Shown: piece after piece, positions 8,759-16,246 of the stretch
Layout: each line of letters starts with the position of its first letter
Position numbering within the stretch: position 1 is the stretch's first letter
Assembly: GCA_035627955.1 (NCBI GenBank)
Contig: DASPKU010000010.1
Span: 1 to 64,000, forward strand
Length of the DNA: 64,000 bases
Origin: Phycisphaerales bacterium
GTDB lineage: Bacteria > Planctomycetota > Phycisphaerae > Phycisphaerales > UBA1924
Direction of reading: 5' to 3'
The notes under the pieces: generated by a model
What the model saw: the letters and a program-made list of their open reading frames with translations, nothing else
Told to the model about the DNA's origin: nothing
The model's database searches: none
Position numbers and translations under genes: made by a program

Positions 8759-8975
8759 CTGAATGCGGCGGCCGATGCACAGAGCGGGGTGAAGGAGAGG
8801 CCGCGACCAAGGTTTTATCGGCCCACCGCATGGAGGGCTGGGAAATTCGCCGGTGAGAACGAATCCACTCGTTACCCCTTGTCGGATTGACTGTTAGGAA
8901 AAGAGAAGCCCCCGGCAGCCGAGAGAGCGCCAGTTTGGAGCCGGGGCCCATCGGAGTGAAAACCAAGGCGCAGGG

Positions 8976-9656
8976 ATGCGTAATCACATGATGCAGTCAA
9001 GTGTTCGAGACACCACCAGCACCGGCGGCAAGTTCCAGCCGACCAAGGACCCTTTCTGGTCGGCGCTCACGGACGACACCAACCTGCCCGTGCTCATCGT
9101 CGATGCCAACGGCGTGATCGAGTTCGCCAACGGCGTCGCCAGCAAGATCATGGGGACCGACCCCACCAACGCGTCGGGCAAGAACCTGCGCGAGTTCTTC
9201 AGTGAGGAGCTCGTGACGGAGCGGCTCGGGCTCATTCGAGAGGCGGTCAACACGGGCCGGCCGATCACGATTGAGGGCATGGTCAAGGGGCGGCTGATGC
9301 GGGCGGTGTTCCGCCCGATGATGTCGCCCGGCCAGCCGCCGCGGGTGCTGGTCACCAGCCGCCTGGCGATCGGTGATCAGACGGGCGAGGGCGTGGTGCA
9401 CGCACGGGTCAACGACTCGGGCGCGCTCGCGAGCCTCACCGCGCGGGAGCTGGAGATCCTCAAGCTCATCGGCGTGGGCCTGTCGACGGCGGATATCGCC
9501 AAGAAGCTGGGTCGCAGCGTGAAGACGGTGGAATGGCACCGCGTTTCGCTGGGCGACAAGCTGGGCGTGACCAACCGCGTGGAGCTGGCCCGCATCGCCA
9601 TCGCGGCGGGGCTGGTGGGGCTGGACGAGCCGGTGAGCAAGCACGGCGAGAACTGA
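8976..9656 (+). CDS. PAS domain-LuxR type transcriptional regulator
   Basis: 226 residues. An N-terminal PAS-like domain (about 32-135, PVLIVDANGVIEFANGVASK) is joined to a LuxR/FixJ helix-turn-helix (about 153-212, LTARELEILKLIGVGLS then IAKKLGRSVKTVEWHR). It has no receiver domain, so it is not a classical response regulator; a ligand- or partner-binding PAS sensor is more likely. Start ATG at 8976 with alternatives at 8988 and 8991. A strong terminator follows at 9768. Targets unknown. Confidence 0.88.
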   Translation: MRNHMMQSSVRDTTSTGGKFQPTKDPFWSALTDDTNLPVLIVDANGVIEFANGVASKIMGTDPTNASGKNLREFFSEELVTERLGLIREAVNTGRPITIEGMVKGRLMRAVFRPMMSPGQPPRVLVTSRLAIGDQTGEGVVHARVNDSGALASLTARELEILKLIGVGLSTADIAKKLGRSVKTVEWHRVSLGDKLGVTNRVELARIAIAAGLVGLDEPVSKHGEN

Positions 9657-9767
9657 GCGGAGCTTCCAATGAGCGTGAACGGCGCTCGCACGAACCAGTA
9701 AGGCCGGACGGCTGGACCGGCACAAGCTACTCGGGTTTCCGTTCACCACATCCGAGTTCACACCACC

Positions 9768-9801
9768 ACGGCACGCGTGAAGCGTGCCGTGTGTGCTTTT
9801 T
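9768..9801 (+). terminator. rho-independent terminator after the PAS-LuxR gene
   Basis: Perfect 9-bp stem ACGGCACGC / GCGTGCCGT with a 5-nt loop GTGAA, followed by GTGTGC and five T. It separates the regulator from the ABC transporter genes. Confidence 0.8.
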
Positions 9802-9891
9802 GGACTTTGCGTGCCATGGCGACGTCTTCATCGCTATGACTTCGCTCAGGAGAGCGGCGGCGGAACAACAACGGCACGATCCCAAGCCGGT

Positions 9892-9897
9892 TACCAT
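9892..9897 (+). promoter_or_regulatory. possible -10 element (TACCAT), leaderless start of ABC ATPase gene
   Basis: TACCAT ends nine bases before the ATG at 9907 and no Shine-Dalgarno lies between them, so transcription would begin at or next to the start codon. One of about ten such arrangements in this window. Confidence 0.4.
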
Positions 9898-9906
9898 CCC
9901 CACTCG

Positions 9907-10605
9907 ATGAGTGCCGCGCTGAACATCACGGGCCTGTCGTTCTCGTACCAGTCGGGGGAACAGCCATTCCGGCTGGACCTGCCGTCGTTGTCGCTCGCGT
10001 CAGGCGAGCAGTGCCTGCTCACGGCGGCGTCGGGGCGCGGCAAGTCCACGCTGCTGGCTCTGATCGCGGGGTTGATCGACCCACACCGCGGGACCATCGA
10101 GGTGGCAGGGACGAACATCCACTCGCTGCACGGGCACAAGCGGGACCTGTTCCGTGGGCGGCACATCGGGATGATCTTCCAGACCTTCAACCTGCTCCAG
10201 GGCTTCACCGCCCTGGAGAACGTGAAGGCGGCGCTGATGCTGGCGGGCCATTCGCCGCGGGTGCAGCAGGAGAAGGCCAAGGCGCTGCTGGACCGGCTGG
10301 GCATCGCCCGCCAGGGGGCGCTGGTGGAGACGCTGAGCGTGGGGCAGCAGCAGCGGGTGGCTGTGGCGCGGGCGATGGCCGTGGACCCGGTGCTGGTTCT
10401 GGCGGATGAGCCGACGGCGAGCCTGGACCCAGAGAACGCCGTCGCGGCCATGGACCTGATCCAAGGGCTCTGCCGCGAGAAGAACGCGGCCCTGCTGTGC
10501 GTGAGCCATGATCCTTCAATGGCGTCCCGGTTCGCGCGCCGGGAGGCGTTGAACGTGGGCGAGGCGGCGGCGAGCGGCGCGCCGGCCGGGGGGGCGGGGC
10601 GATGA
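9907..10605 (+). CDS. ABC transporter ATP-binding protein (LolD/MacB type)
   Basis: 232 residues. Walker A is TAASGRGKST (about 39-48; the first Gly of the usual motif is Ala), the signature is LSVGQQQR (about 143-150, Val for the usual Gly) and Walker B is VLVLADEPT. The sequence groups with LolD/MacB/FtsE ATPases that pair with FtsX-like permeases rather than with importers. The ATG at 9907 is chosen because the fold starts there; upstream in-frame codons are not conserved in character. Its stop overlaps the permease start (ATGA at 10602-10605), so the two are a unit. See the DUF3299 gene for the possible metal link. Confidence 0.9.
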   Translation: MSAALNITGLSFSYQSGEQPFRLDLPSLSLASGEQCLLTAASGRGKSTLLALIAGLIDPHRGTIEVAGTNIHSLHGHKRDLFRGRHIGMIFQTFNLLQGFTALENVKAALMLAGHSPRVQQEKAKALLDRLGIARQGALVETLSVGQQQRVAVARAMAVDPVLVLADEPTASLDPENAVAAMDLIQGLCREKNAALLCVSHDPSMASRFARREALNVGEAAASGAPAGGAGR

Positions 10606-11945
10606 CCGACTGGACGATCATCCTGCGGAGCATGCGGGCGCGGCTGTTCTCGACCGCGACGACGGTGGCGACTGTGGCGGTGGCGGTGGCGCTCATGCTG
10701 GTGCTGCTGACGATGCGGGACGCGGCGCGGCGTGCGTTCGACAAGGGCGGGGGCAACATGCACCTGCTGCTGTCGCGCGACGCCAGCCCGCTGGTGTCGA
10801 TTCTGAATGGGCTGTACTACGTCAACTCGCCGCGGGCGCCGATCCAGTTCCGCGAGTACGAGCAGTTCGCGACCAACCCGCTGGTGGAGTGGGCGATCCC
10901 CATGCAGCTGGGCGACAGCTACCGGGCGCGGTACCCGGTGGTGGCGACGGCGCCGGAGTTCTTCACGAAGTTCAAGCCCGAGCCGGACGCGGAGTGGTCG
11001 TTCGAGTCGGGGTACCCGTTCGCGGTGGACTTCGAGGTCGTGATCGGCGCCGAGGTGGCGCGGGAGACGGGGCTGAAGGCGGGGCAGTGGATCACGCTGA
11101 CGCACGGGTTCCCCGCGCGGGACGGGGGTGGGGCGGGGGCGGCGCACGAGCACGATCAGTTCAAGTACACGGTAGTGGGGGTGCTGAACCCGACGGGGCA
11201 GGCGTACGACCGCGCGGTGTTCACCAACCTGATGAGCACGTGGATCATCCATGCGCACGACCGCATCGAGAAGGCGCACGCGGGCGAGGATGAGCACGAC
11301 CACGACCACGCCCATCACGACCATGATCACGAGGTGGTGACCACGGCGGCTGATGTGACCGACGAGGACAAGAAGATCACCAACGTGTTCGTCCGCGTCA
11401 AAGGGCGCGAGGGGTCGGACTCCTCCGCGGTGCTCCCGATGGTCTTCGACCGCCTTCGGCGCGGCCAGCTCTTCCCCGGCGGCGTCACGGTTGCCCAGCC
11501 CAAGCAGGAGCTCGACAAGGTCTGGAGCATCGTGGGCAATGTCGATCGCATCATCATCGCGATCGCCGCGGCGGTGCTGCTGTCGAGTGGGATTGCGATC
11601 ATGCTGGCGCTGTACAACTCGATGGAGCAGCGGCGGCGGCAGATCGCGGTGCTGCGGGTGCTCGGGGCCAGCCGAGGGCGGGTGCTGGGGCTGGTGCTGA
11701 CCGAGTCGGCGGTGATCGGGCTGCTCGGGGCCGCGGCGGGCGTGGTGCTGGCGGCGGTGGGGGCCCTCGTCGCCGCGACGATCATGAAGCGGGAGGTGGG
11801 GCTCACGATTGATCCCACGCTCCAGCCGGTGGCGTTGATCCTCGTGGCGATCGGGACCATTGTGCTGGCGTGCCTGGCGGGGCTGGTGCCCGCGCTCGCC
11901 GCGTACAACACGAGTGTGATGCGGAACCTGCGGCCGATTGGGTAA
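10602..11945 (+). CDS. FtsX-like ABC transporter permease with His-rich loop
   Basis: 447 residues in the MacB/LolC plan: an N-terminal membrane segment (about 12-38), a large periplasmic domain, and three C-terminal membrane segments (about 318-345, 365-395, 405-435) with RRRQIAVLRVLGASRGRVLG between them, the FtsX signature region. A His/Asp cluster at about residues 217-246 (for example EDEHDHDHAHHDHDHE) lies in the periplasmic part and looks like a metal-binding loop. Coupled to the ATPase gene upstream by a 4-bp overlap. Likely role, inferred: moves or presents a metal-related substrate at the cell envelope. Confidence 0.88.
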   Translation: MTDWTIILRSMRARLFSTATTVATVAVAVALMLVLLTMRDAARRAFDKGGGNMHLLLSRDASPLVSILNGLYYVNSPRAPIQFREYEQFATNPLVEWAIPMQLGDSYRARYPVVATAPEFFTKFKPEPDAEWSFESGYPFAVDFEVVIGAEVARETGLKAGQWITLTHGFPARDGGGAGAAHEHDQFKYTVVGVLNPTGQAYDRAVFTNLMSTWIIHAHDRIEKAHAGEDEHDHDHAHHDHDHEVVTTAADVTDEDKKITNVFVRVKGREGSDSSAVLPMVFDRLRRGQLFPGGVTVAQPKQELDKVWSIVGNVDRIIIAIAAAVLLSSGIAIMLALYNSMEQRRRQIAVLRVLGASRGRVLGLVLTESAVIGLLGAAAGVVLAAVGALVAATIMKREVGLTIDPTLQPVALILVAIGTIVLACLAGLVPALAAYNTSVMRNLRPIG

Positions 11946-12046
11946 GAACCGCGACCGTGAGGGAGCGGCTGGGTGGGCAGTGAGTTGGAAGGCCAAGGCA
12001 GCAAGCCCGCGAGGCGCGGGCTTCCGCTTCCTCACGGGCGCGGTTC
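11946..12046. repeat. REP-like composite inverted repeat
   Basis: Outer arms at 11946-11966 and 12026-12046 are inverted copies (19 of 21 bases match; core GAACCGCG-x-CCGTGAGG). Inside lies a second hairpin, AAGCCCGCG / CGCGGGCTT at 12003-12023. The whole element sits between the permease and the DUF3299-like gene, and its right end abuts the probable -10 of that gene. Similar short inverted elements are common in planctomycete genomes (recollection, not checked). Confidence 0.75.
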
Positions 12047-12047
12047 C

Positions 12048-12053
12048 TATTCT
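12048..12053 (+). promoter_or_regulatory. possible -10 element (TATTCT), leaderless
   Basis: TATTCT is followed by only six bases before ATG 12060, with no ribosome-binding site. It suggests that the DUF3299-like gene has its own promoter downstream of the REP-like element. Confidence 0.5.
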
Positions 12054-12059
12054 TGTTTC

Positions 12060-12998
12060 ATGTGGAAGTTCTGGGCGATCCTTGGGGCCGCGCTGCTGGG
12101 CGGTGGTGTGTACGTCGTGGCGCAGTCGCGACCTGCTGGGAAGCAGGTGGTGAAGGAGACGGCACCGGCAGAGCCGGTGCGGCCGTCGCGGCCCGACGTG
12201 ATAAACCAGGCGCCAGAGGTGAAGCCGGTGCCGCCAGCGCGGCCCTCGACCCCGGAGCCGGCTCGTAACGGCACGCCGGCGCAGCCTCTCGAACCGGAAG
12301 CGTCGGCGACCGACGCACCTCCTGAGGCTGCGCCTGTGGAGCCCACGTCTGAGGAGAACAAGAAGCCAGGCGAGTTCGACGAGCTGGTGCCGACCGAGCC
12401 CGCGCCGGAGATAACCCCGCCGCCCATCGTGCCCGAGGCGCCCGCGGCCGACGCGGCCAAGGAGGAGCCCGCCCCCGAGAACCTCAAGAAGCTCGGCGCC
12501 TTCTCCATCGTGCCCGGCAAGATCGAGAGAAAGGATGACGGCTCGCTGCTGCTCGACGGCAAGTACACGCTGAAGGGCGAGGGCACGCCGCAGAGCCCGT
12601 ACGTCGTGAGCTGGGACCTGCTGACCTCGGCCGAGGAGGCGTTCGATCCTCAGAACGGCAAGCGGCGGCTGCCCGAGCGGGTCGCGATGCTCGATGGGAA
12701 GACGGTTCGACTGAACGGGTACATCGCCTTCCCGATGACAAGCACCGAGCCGCGTGAGCTGCTGAGCATGCTGAACCAGTGGGACGGCTGCTGCATCGGC
12801 ACGCCGCCGACGCCGTACGACGCGGTGGAGGTGGCGCTCACGGAGACGGTCGAGGGAGATGACCGCTTCGCCACCACGGGCAAGGTCGTGGGCACCTTCC
12901 ATGTGAAGCCGTACCTCGAGGGCGACTGGCTCATTGGGCTGTACGTGATGGAAGATGCGAAGCTGACGCCAAGGGACTTTGGGCCGGGGGCGAACTGA
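12060..12998 (+). CDS. DUF3299-like exported or membrane-anchored protein
   Basis: 312 residues from the ATG at 12060. The N-terminus is a signal or anchor helix (FWAILGAALLGGGVYVVA), followed by about 130 residues rich in Pro, Ala and Glu that probably span the periplasm. The C-terminal domain contains LDGKTVRLNGYIAFPM and a DGCCIGTPPTPYDAV loop, which fit DUF3299. That family is often encoded beside LolD/FtsX-type ABC genes. My recollection is that such operons in gammaproteobacteria are zinc-regulated (zrg-type); the His-rich loop of the neighbouring permease agrees with a metal role. The Cys pair in the loop is a candidate metal or redox site. Function is inferred from context. Confidence 0.75.
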   Translation: MWKFWAILGAALLGGGVYVVAQSRPAGKQVVKETAPAEPVRPSRPDVINQAPEVKPVPPARPSTPEPARNGTPAQPLEPEASATDAPPEAAPVEPTSEENKKPGEFDELVPTEPAPEITPPPIVPEAPAADAAKEEPAPENLKKLGAFSIVPGKIERKDDGSLLLDGKYTLKGEGTPQSPYVVSWDLLTSAEEAFDPQNGKRRLPERVAMLDGKTVRLNGYIAFPMTSTEPRELLSMLNQWDGCCIGTPPTPYDAVEVALTETVEGDDRFATTGKVVGTFHVKPYLEGDWLIGLYVMEDAKLTPRDFGPGAN

Positions 12999-13010
12999 GC
13001 ACGACGCCAA

Positions 13011-13106
13011 GACTGAGCGAGCTTTGACGCGAAGTCGCGGATTGAGAGTTGCGCCGGGAAAGGTGCGTCGCCGCCAATCCGGGACTTCGCCCAGAGCGGC
13101 TCAGTC
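13011..13106. repeat. long imperfect inverted repeat between convergent genes
   Basis: Arms at 13011-13044 and 13075-13106 are about 80 percent complementary (shared blocks GACTGAGC, GCGAAGTC, CGGATTG). It fills the 119-bp gap between two convergent genes and could terminate both. There is no T tract, so it may be a repeat element or a processed hairpin rather than a classical terminator. Confidence 0.7.
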
Positions 13107-13117
13107 CCGGCTTCGGC

Positions 13118-14404
13118 TTATTCGGGGATGAACGCCGTGTAGCCGCGCTCGAGGAGGCCGTTGGGGGCGGTGTGCCCGGCGAGCAGGCGGTCGACAGCGC
13201 CGTCGATGCGCTGCGCGGTGTCGGCGAGGATCGACTTCTCGTCGGTCTTGCCGCCGGCGGACATGAGGTAGCCGAAGGTACGAGCCATGCCGCAGTTGGC
13301 CACGAAGTCGGGGATGATCGCGAACTCCTTGTCGGCGATCTTCTGGAGGGCGAGCATGTCGCTGACCCAGCTCTTGAGGTCGCTCTTGCTGCGGTCGTAG
13401 GCGAACGGGTTGTTGGCGCCGCAGGAGACGACCTTGACGCCGCAACGCTTGAGGGCGTCGATGCGAGCCGCGTTGGTGGAGTGGGAGATCGCGCCGGGGA
13501 TGTATATCTCGGCCTTGTGCTCGAAGAGCTCGTCGCCGCTTGCGGAGTCCACGATCTGCGGGTGCTCCTTGCCGGGGGCGGGCAGCTCGGTGCCCTGGCG
13601 GGCGAGGATCAGGGCGTTGACGTTGAGGCCCTTGGCGTCGCTCGCCACGCGGGTGGTGCGGTTCGCACCCCGCGAAGACGCCGCCACCGTCACCACGCCC
13701 AGCTTCTGCAGGTAGTACGCGGCGAACGCGCCCACGGCGCCGAAGCCCTCGATGATCGCCCGCTGACCCTCGAGCTTTAGGTTCCGCTGCTTGTAGTAGC
13801 GCTCGACGGCGCGGACGACGCCGTAGCCGGTGACGACGTCGGCGATCATCCAGCGGCCGTCGCGGGGGCCGGGGAGGTCGGGCAGGACGACGGGGGCTTC
13901 GACGCCGTGCTTGAGGCGCTCGATCTTGGGCGTGGGGCCCTCGGTGTCGGTCCAGGAATGGCCGCGGGCGATGCCTTCCTGCGGGTGCTTGTTGCCGACG
14001 ACCTTCTCGATGATGGCGGTGGCCTCGGAGACCTCGTCAACGCCGATGTCGCCGCCCGTGCCGTAGCAGCACTTGAGGTAGGGCCCGATGTGGCGGTACC
14101 AGCGCTCTAGCACGCCGCGCTTCACGTCGGCGGGGTACTTGTCGTAGTCGAAGTCGATGACGGACTTGCCGCCGCCGATGTCGGGCCCGGCGACGCAGAA
14201 CTTCACGCCCATGGTCTTGGCGAGGAACACGGCCTCCTGCTGGGTGCCGCCGGCACGCATGCGGGTGCCGCCGCCGGCCGCGCCGCCGCGGAGGGTGTCG
14301 ATCGCAAGCCAGCCCACGGCGGGCGTCTCGCGGTCGCGCCACTCGACGACGATGGTGGCGGGCCGCTCGTAAAACGCCTGGTACTTGTCGAAGCCGGTGG
14401 GCAT
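13118..14404 (-). CDS. Glu/Leu/Phe/Val dehydrogenase family protein
   Basis: 428 residues, the length of hexameric glutamate dehydrogenases. The N-terminal domain carries MGVKFCVAGPDIGGGKSVI, corresponding to the substrate-binding and catalytic lysine region (Lys68, Lys80). The NAD(P)-binding domain follows with IIEGFGAVGAFAAYYL (GxGxxG/A type). Typical reaction: oxidative deamination of an amino acid, or reductive amination of 2-oxoglutarate, in the cytosol. The exact amino acid cannot be decided from sequence; residues around the substrate pocket differ from classical GdhA (for example a long insert near 135-190). Start ATG at 14404. Confidence 0.88.
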   Translation of the reverse strand: MPTGFDKYQAFYERPATIVVEWRDRETPAVGWLAIDTLRGGAAGGGTRMRAGGTQQEAVFLAKTMGVKFCVAGPDIGGGKSVIDFDYDKYPADVKRGVLERWYRHIGPYLKCCYGTGGDIGVDEVSEATAIIEKVVGNKHPQEGIARGHSWTDTEGPTPKIERLKHGVEAPVVLPDLPGPRDGRWMIADVVTGYGVVRAVERYYKQRNLKLEGQRAIIEGFGAVGAFAAYYLQKLGVVTVAASSRGANRTTRVASDAKGLNVNALILARQGTELPAPGKEHPQIVDSASGDELFEHKAEIYIPGAISHSTNAARIDALKRCGVKVVSCGANNPFAYDRSKSDLKSWVSDMLALQKIADKEFAIIPDFVANCGMARTFGYLMSAGGKTDEKSILADTAQRIDGAVDRLLAGHTAPNGLLERGYTAFIPE

Positions 14405-14412
14405 GGCGAGTT

Positions 14413-14448
14413 CCTATAGGACCTATAGGACTCATTGGACCTATAGGA
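14413..14448. repeat. 9-bp tandem array, four units
   Basis: Units CCTATAGGA, CCTATAGGA, CTCATTGGA, CCTATAGGA just upstream of the dehydrogenase start codon. The unit itself is partly palindromic (CCTATAGG). Related to the CATAGGACT array at 18689. Confidence 0.85.
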
Positions 14449-14509
14449 GCAGACCAATAGACAACCACGCCGGGGAGGCCCAGCGGCTGAAGGCGGAGTC
14501 GATTGCGGC

Positions 14510-14671
14510 TTACTTGTTGCCGACGAGCGTCTTGGGCAGGCCGAGGGCCTTGTCCTTCTTGGGGTCGAACTTCTTGTCGGTCTGCATCTTCTGGATGCGC
14601 TCGGCGCGGGTCATGACGGAGCGCTTGCCGGTGAGGTTGGCGGAGATCTTCAGGCTGCGGTCGAGGCTCAT
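14510..14671 (-). CDS. small basic protein (PVC group, TIGR04137-like)
   Basis: 53 residues: MSLDRSLKISANLTGKRSVM, then TRAERIQKMQ and a DPKKDKALGLPKTLVGNK tail. This matches a short lysine-rich family restricted to Planctomycetes, Verrucomicrobia and Chlamydiae that has been suggested to be ribosome-associated (recollection of TIGR04137). The start at 14671 is chosen over an in-frame upstream codon because AAGGAAGGA precedes it and the family begins with this M-x-x-D-x-S-L-K motif. It lies between the dehydrogenase and a membrane protein gene on the same strand. Function unproven. Confidence 0.8.
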   Translation of the reverse strand: MSLDRSLKISANLTGKRSVMTRAERIQKMQTDKKFDPKKDKALGLPKTLVGNK

Positions 14672-14716
14672 GGTCCAATCCTTCCTTCGTTCGTCAACGC
14701 CTTGCCGCGCCGACAC

Positions 14717-15481
14717 TTACTTGAACTTCTCCCACAGGAACTTCTCGAAGTTCGAGCTGCCCCTGTGCTGCTTCTGCCAGATCGCCCCGAGCTTCACGAC
14801 CTCCGCCTCCATCTTGGTGCGGACTGACTGGCGGTATTCGTCCGAAGTCAGCCCATCACCCACGAAGACGCGGTAAAGACCGGGGCCAGCATTGTTCGCC
14901 CCCCCGGCCGCGGATTCAACCGGCACATAGTGGGCATTGAGGCCGTTCTGGCGGAGCCAGCCGACGGTGCTCTCGGCGTCCTCCCGGGGGAGGTTGGCGA
15001 GGTACAGGTAGTTTTTCCCCGGTTCGCGGGGGTCGCGACCGGTGGCGGGAGGCAGGGCGGTGACGCCCGAGGACGGGCGCGGGTTCGTGGTAGCGGGGGT
15101 GCTTGCCGCGGCGGTGCTGGTAGTACCCATGGGCACCGACTCGTCGGGCTCCTGCACCTTGGGCGGGTCGCGGCGGAGGTCGGCGCTCAGTTCCTTCTCG
15201 GCACGCTTCTCGCCAAACCAGGAGCCAGCCGACCACGCGGCCACCAGTGCAAGGAAAGCGACCACCGCGACGACGGACTTGATCCACGCGGGGTATGCCC
15301 TGCCGTTCACGTGGACGACTTGCTCGGGCGCGGGCTCAGGGTCGGGTGCGTAGCTCGGCTCGCGGGGTTTGAGCTCGACGCGGACCACGGGCTTGGCCGG
15401 GCGCGGCGTGGCCGGTGGCGGAGCGCTCGCCTGGCTCCTGCTCAGCAGGTCGAACAGCGGGGTTTGGCGGCGACCGGCCAT
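14717..15481 (-). CDS. membrane protein with possible SPOR-like C-terminal domain
   Basis: 254 residues. A Pro-rich cytoplasmic stretch is followed by one membrane segment (about 68-87, IKSVVAVVAFLALVAAWSAG), a Ser/Thr/Pro linker, and a C-terminal domain (about 150-240) with NYLYLANLPREDAESTVGWL and GLYRVFVGDGL. The layout (short helix-strand repeats, one-pass anchor) is that of SPOR-domain proteins that bind denuded peptidoglycan, but the match is weak. Gene 14510 lies just downstream on the same strand. A TACCAT box six bases before the ATG suggests a leaderless transcript. Confidence 0.65.
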   Translation of the reverse strand: MAGRRQTPLFDLLSRSQASAPPPATPRPAKPVVRVELKPREPSYAPDPEPAPEQVVHVNGRAYPAWIKSVVAVVAFLALVAAWSAGSWFGEKRAEKELSADLRRDPPKVQEPDESVPMGTTSTAAASTPATTNPRPSSGVTALPPATGRDPREPGKNYLYLANLPREDAESTVGWLRQNGLNAHYVPVESAAGGANNAGPGLYRVFVGDGLTSDEYRQSVRTKMEAEVVKLGAIWQKQHRGSSNFEKFLWEKFK

Positions 15482-15487
15482 GCGGGG

Positions 15488-15493
15488 ATGGTA
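15488..15493 (-). promoter_or_regulatory. possible -10 element (TACCAT), leaderless, minus strand
   Basis: TACCAT on the minus strand, six bases before the ATG at 15481, with no Shine-Dalgarno between. Confidence 0.45.
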
Positions 15494-15618
15494 TCAGAGC
15501 CGGTGGTGTTGGGGTGACCCTGCGGCGGGCTCTTCTGCCCATTCTGTCGGAGACGGCGTGCGAGTGTGGGCGGGTGCGACGCGGTTGAACGCCGCCGCCG
15601 AGTCCAAGAGCACCCCCG

Positions 15619-15624
15619 TATACT
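15619..15624 (+). promoter_or_regulatory. -10 element (TATACT), leaderless start of NuoI-like gene
   Basis: TATACT is a near-consensus -10 box and ends seven bases before ATG 15632. There is no room for a ribosome-binding site. It is the best example in the window of the TAnnnT-start codon arrangement. Confidence 0.6.
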
Positions 15625-15631
15625 GGGCCCC

Positions 15632-16177
15632 ATGGCCATCCGCGACGAGGACATTCTTCCGCTCAAGATCAAGCCGCTCTCCCGCACGGAGGCGGTCTAC
15701 ATCCCCGAGATCGTGAAGGGTTTCGGCACCACCCTGCGGCACTTCTTTACCTCGTTCGGGCAGGGGCGGACCAGCCGCACCATGCAGTACCCCGAGGTGC
15801 GGCGCGAGGACCTGCCCGTGGAAGAGGGCGGGATGCTCAAGTCCAACTTCCGCGGCGTGCACCGCCTCAACCGCGATGAGCAGGGGCGGGTCAAGTGTGT
15901 GGCGTGCATGATGTGCCCGACGATCTGCCCGGCGCGGTGCATCCATATCACCGCGGGCGAGAGCCCGTGGGAAGACCGCGAGAAGTACCCGGTCAAGTTC
16001 GAGATCGACGAACTGCGGTGCATCTACTGCGGCATGTGCGAGGAGGCGTGCCCGGTAGACGCCATTGAGCTGACCCCCGAGTACGACATCGTCGGGGCGT
16101 CCCGCCAGGAGATGATCTTCGACAAGGAGAAGCTCCTGCACATCTACGACGTGACCATCGACAAGAAGCCGATGTAG
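15632..16177 (+). CDS. nuoI: NuoI-like 2x[4Fe-4S] ferredoxin, NADH-quinone oxidoreductase subunit I family
   Basis: 181 residues, the length of NuoI. Two ferredoxin cysteine clusters are complete: Cys89/92/95/99 in CVACMMCPTICPARC, and Cys130/133/136/140 in CIYCGMCEEACPVDAI. The N-terminal segment (IPEIVKGFGTTLRHFFTSF, then QYPEVRRED) also matches NuoI, which carries electrons inside the peripheral arm of complex I. It stands alone here, with no other nuo gene in the window, and is followed by its own terminator, so it is a monocistronic NuoI or a close paralogue. Confidence 0.85.
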   Translation: MAIRDEDILPLKIKPLSRTEAVYIPEIVKGFGTTLRHFFTSFGQGRTSRTMQYPEVRREDLPVEEGGMLKSNFRGVHRLNRDEQGRVKCVACMMCPTICPARCIHITAGESPWEDREKYPVKFEIDELRCIYCGMCEEACPVDAIELTPEYDIVGASRQEMIFDKEKLLHIYDVTIDKKPM

Positions 16178-16178
16178 G

Positions 16179-16205
16179 GTCGGCGAGGTCGGCGAGGTCT
16201 GATGG
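16179..16205. repeat. 9-bp tandem array directly after the NuoI-like stop codon
   Basis: GTCGGCGAG, GTCGGCGAG, GTCTGATGG begin one base after TAG (16175-16177). Same period as the arrays at 14413, 18689, 22738 and 59222. Confidence 0.7.
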
Positions 16206-16223
16206 GCAGGACTTGGTTTGGAG

Positions 16224-16246
16224 CCCCCGCGACTGCGGGGGTTTTT
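16224..16246 (+). terminator. rho-independent terminator after the NuoI-like gene
   Basis: Stem CCCCCGC / GCGGGGG (7 bp) with loop GACT, followed by five T. Confidence 0.85.

Noticed and set aside
9891-13010. Very long open frame (about 1039 codons) on the minus strand across the ABC transporter genes
   Set aside because: It is antisense to three plus-strand genes with clear motifs; the translation is Arg/His/Pro-rich without domains, a typical high-GC shadow.
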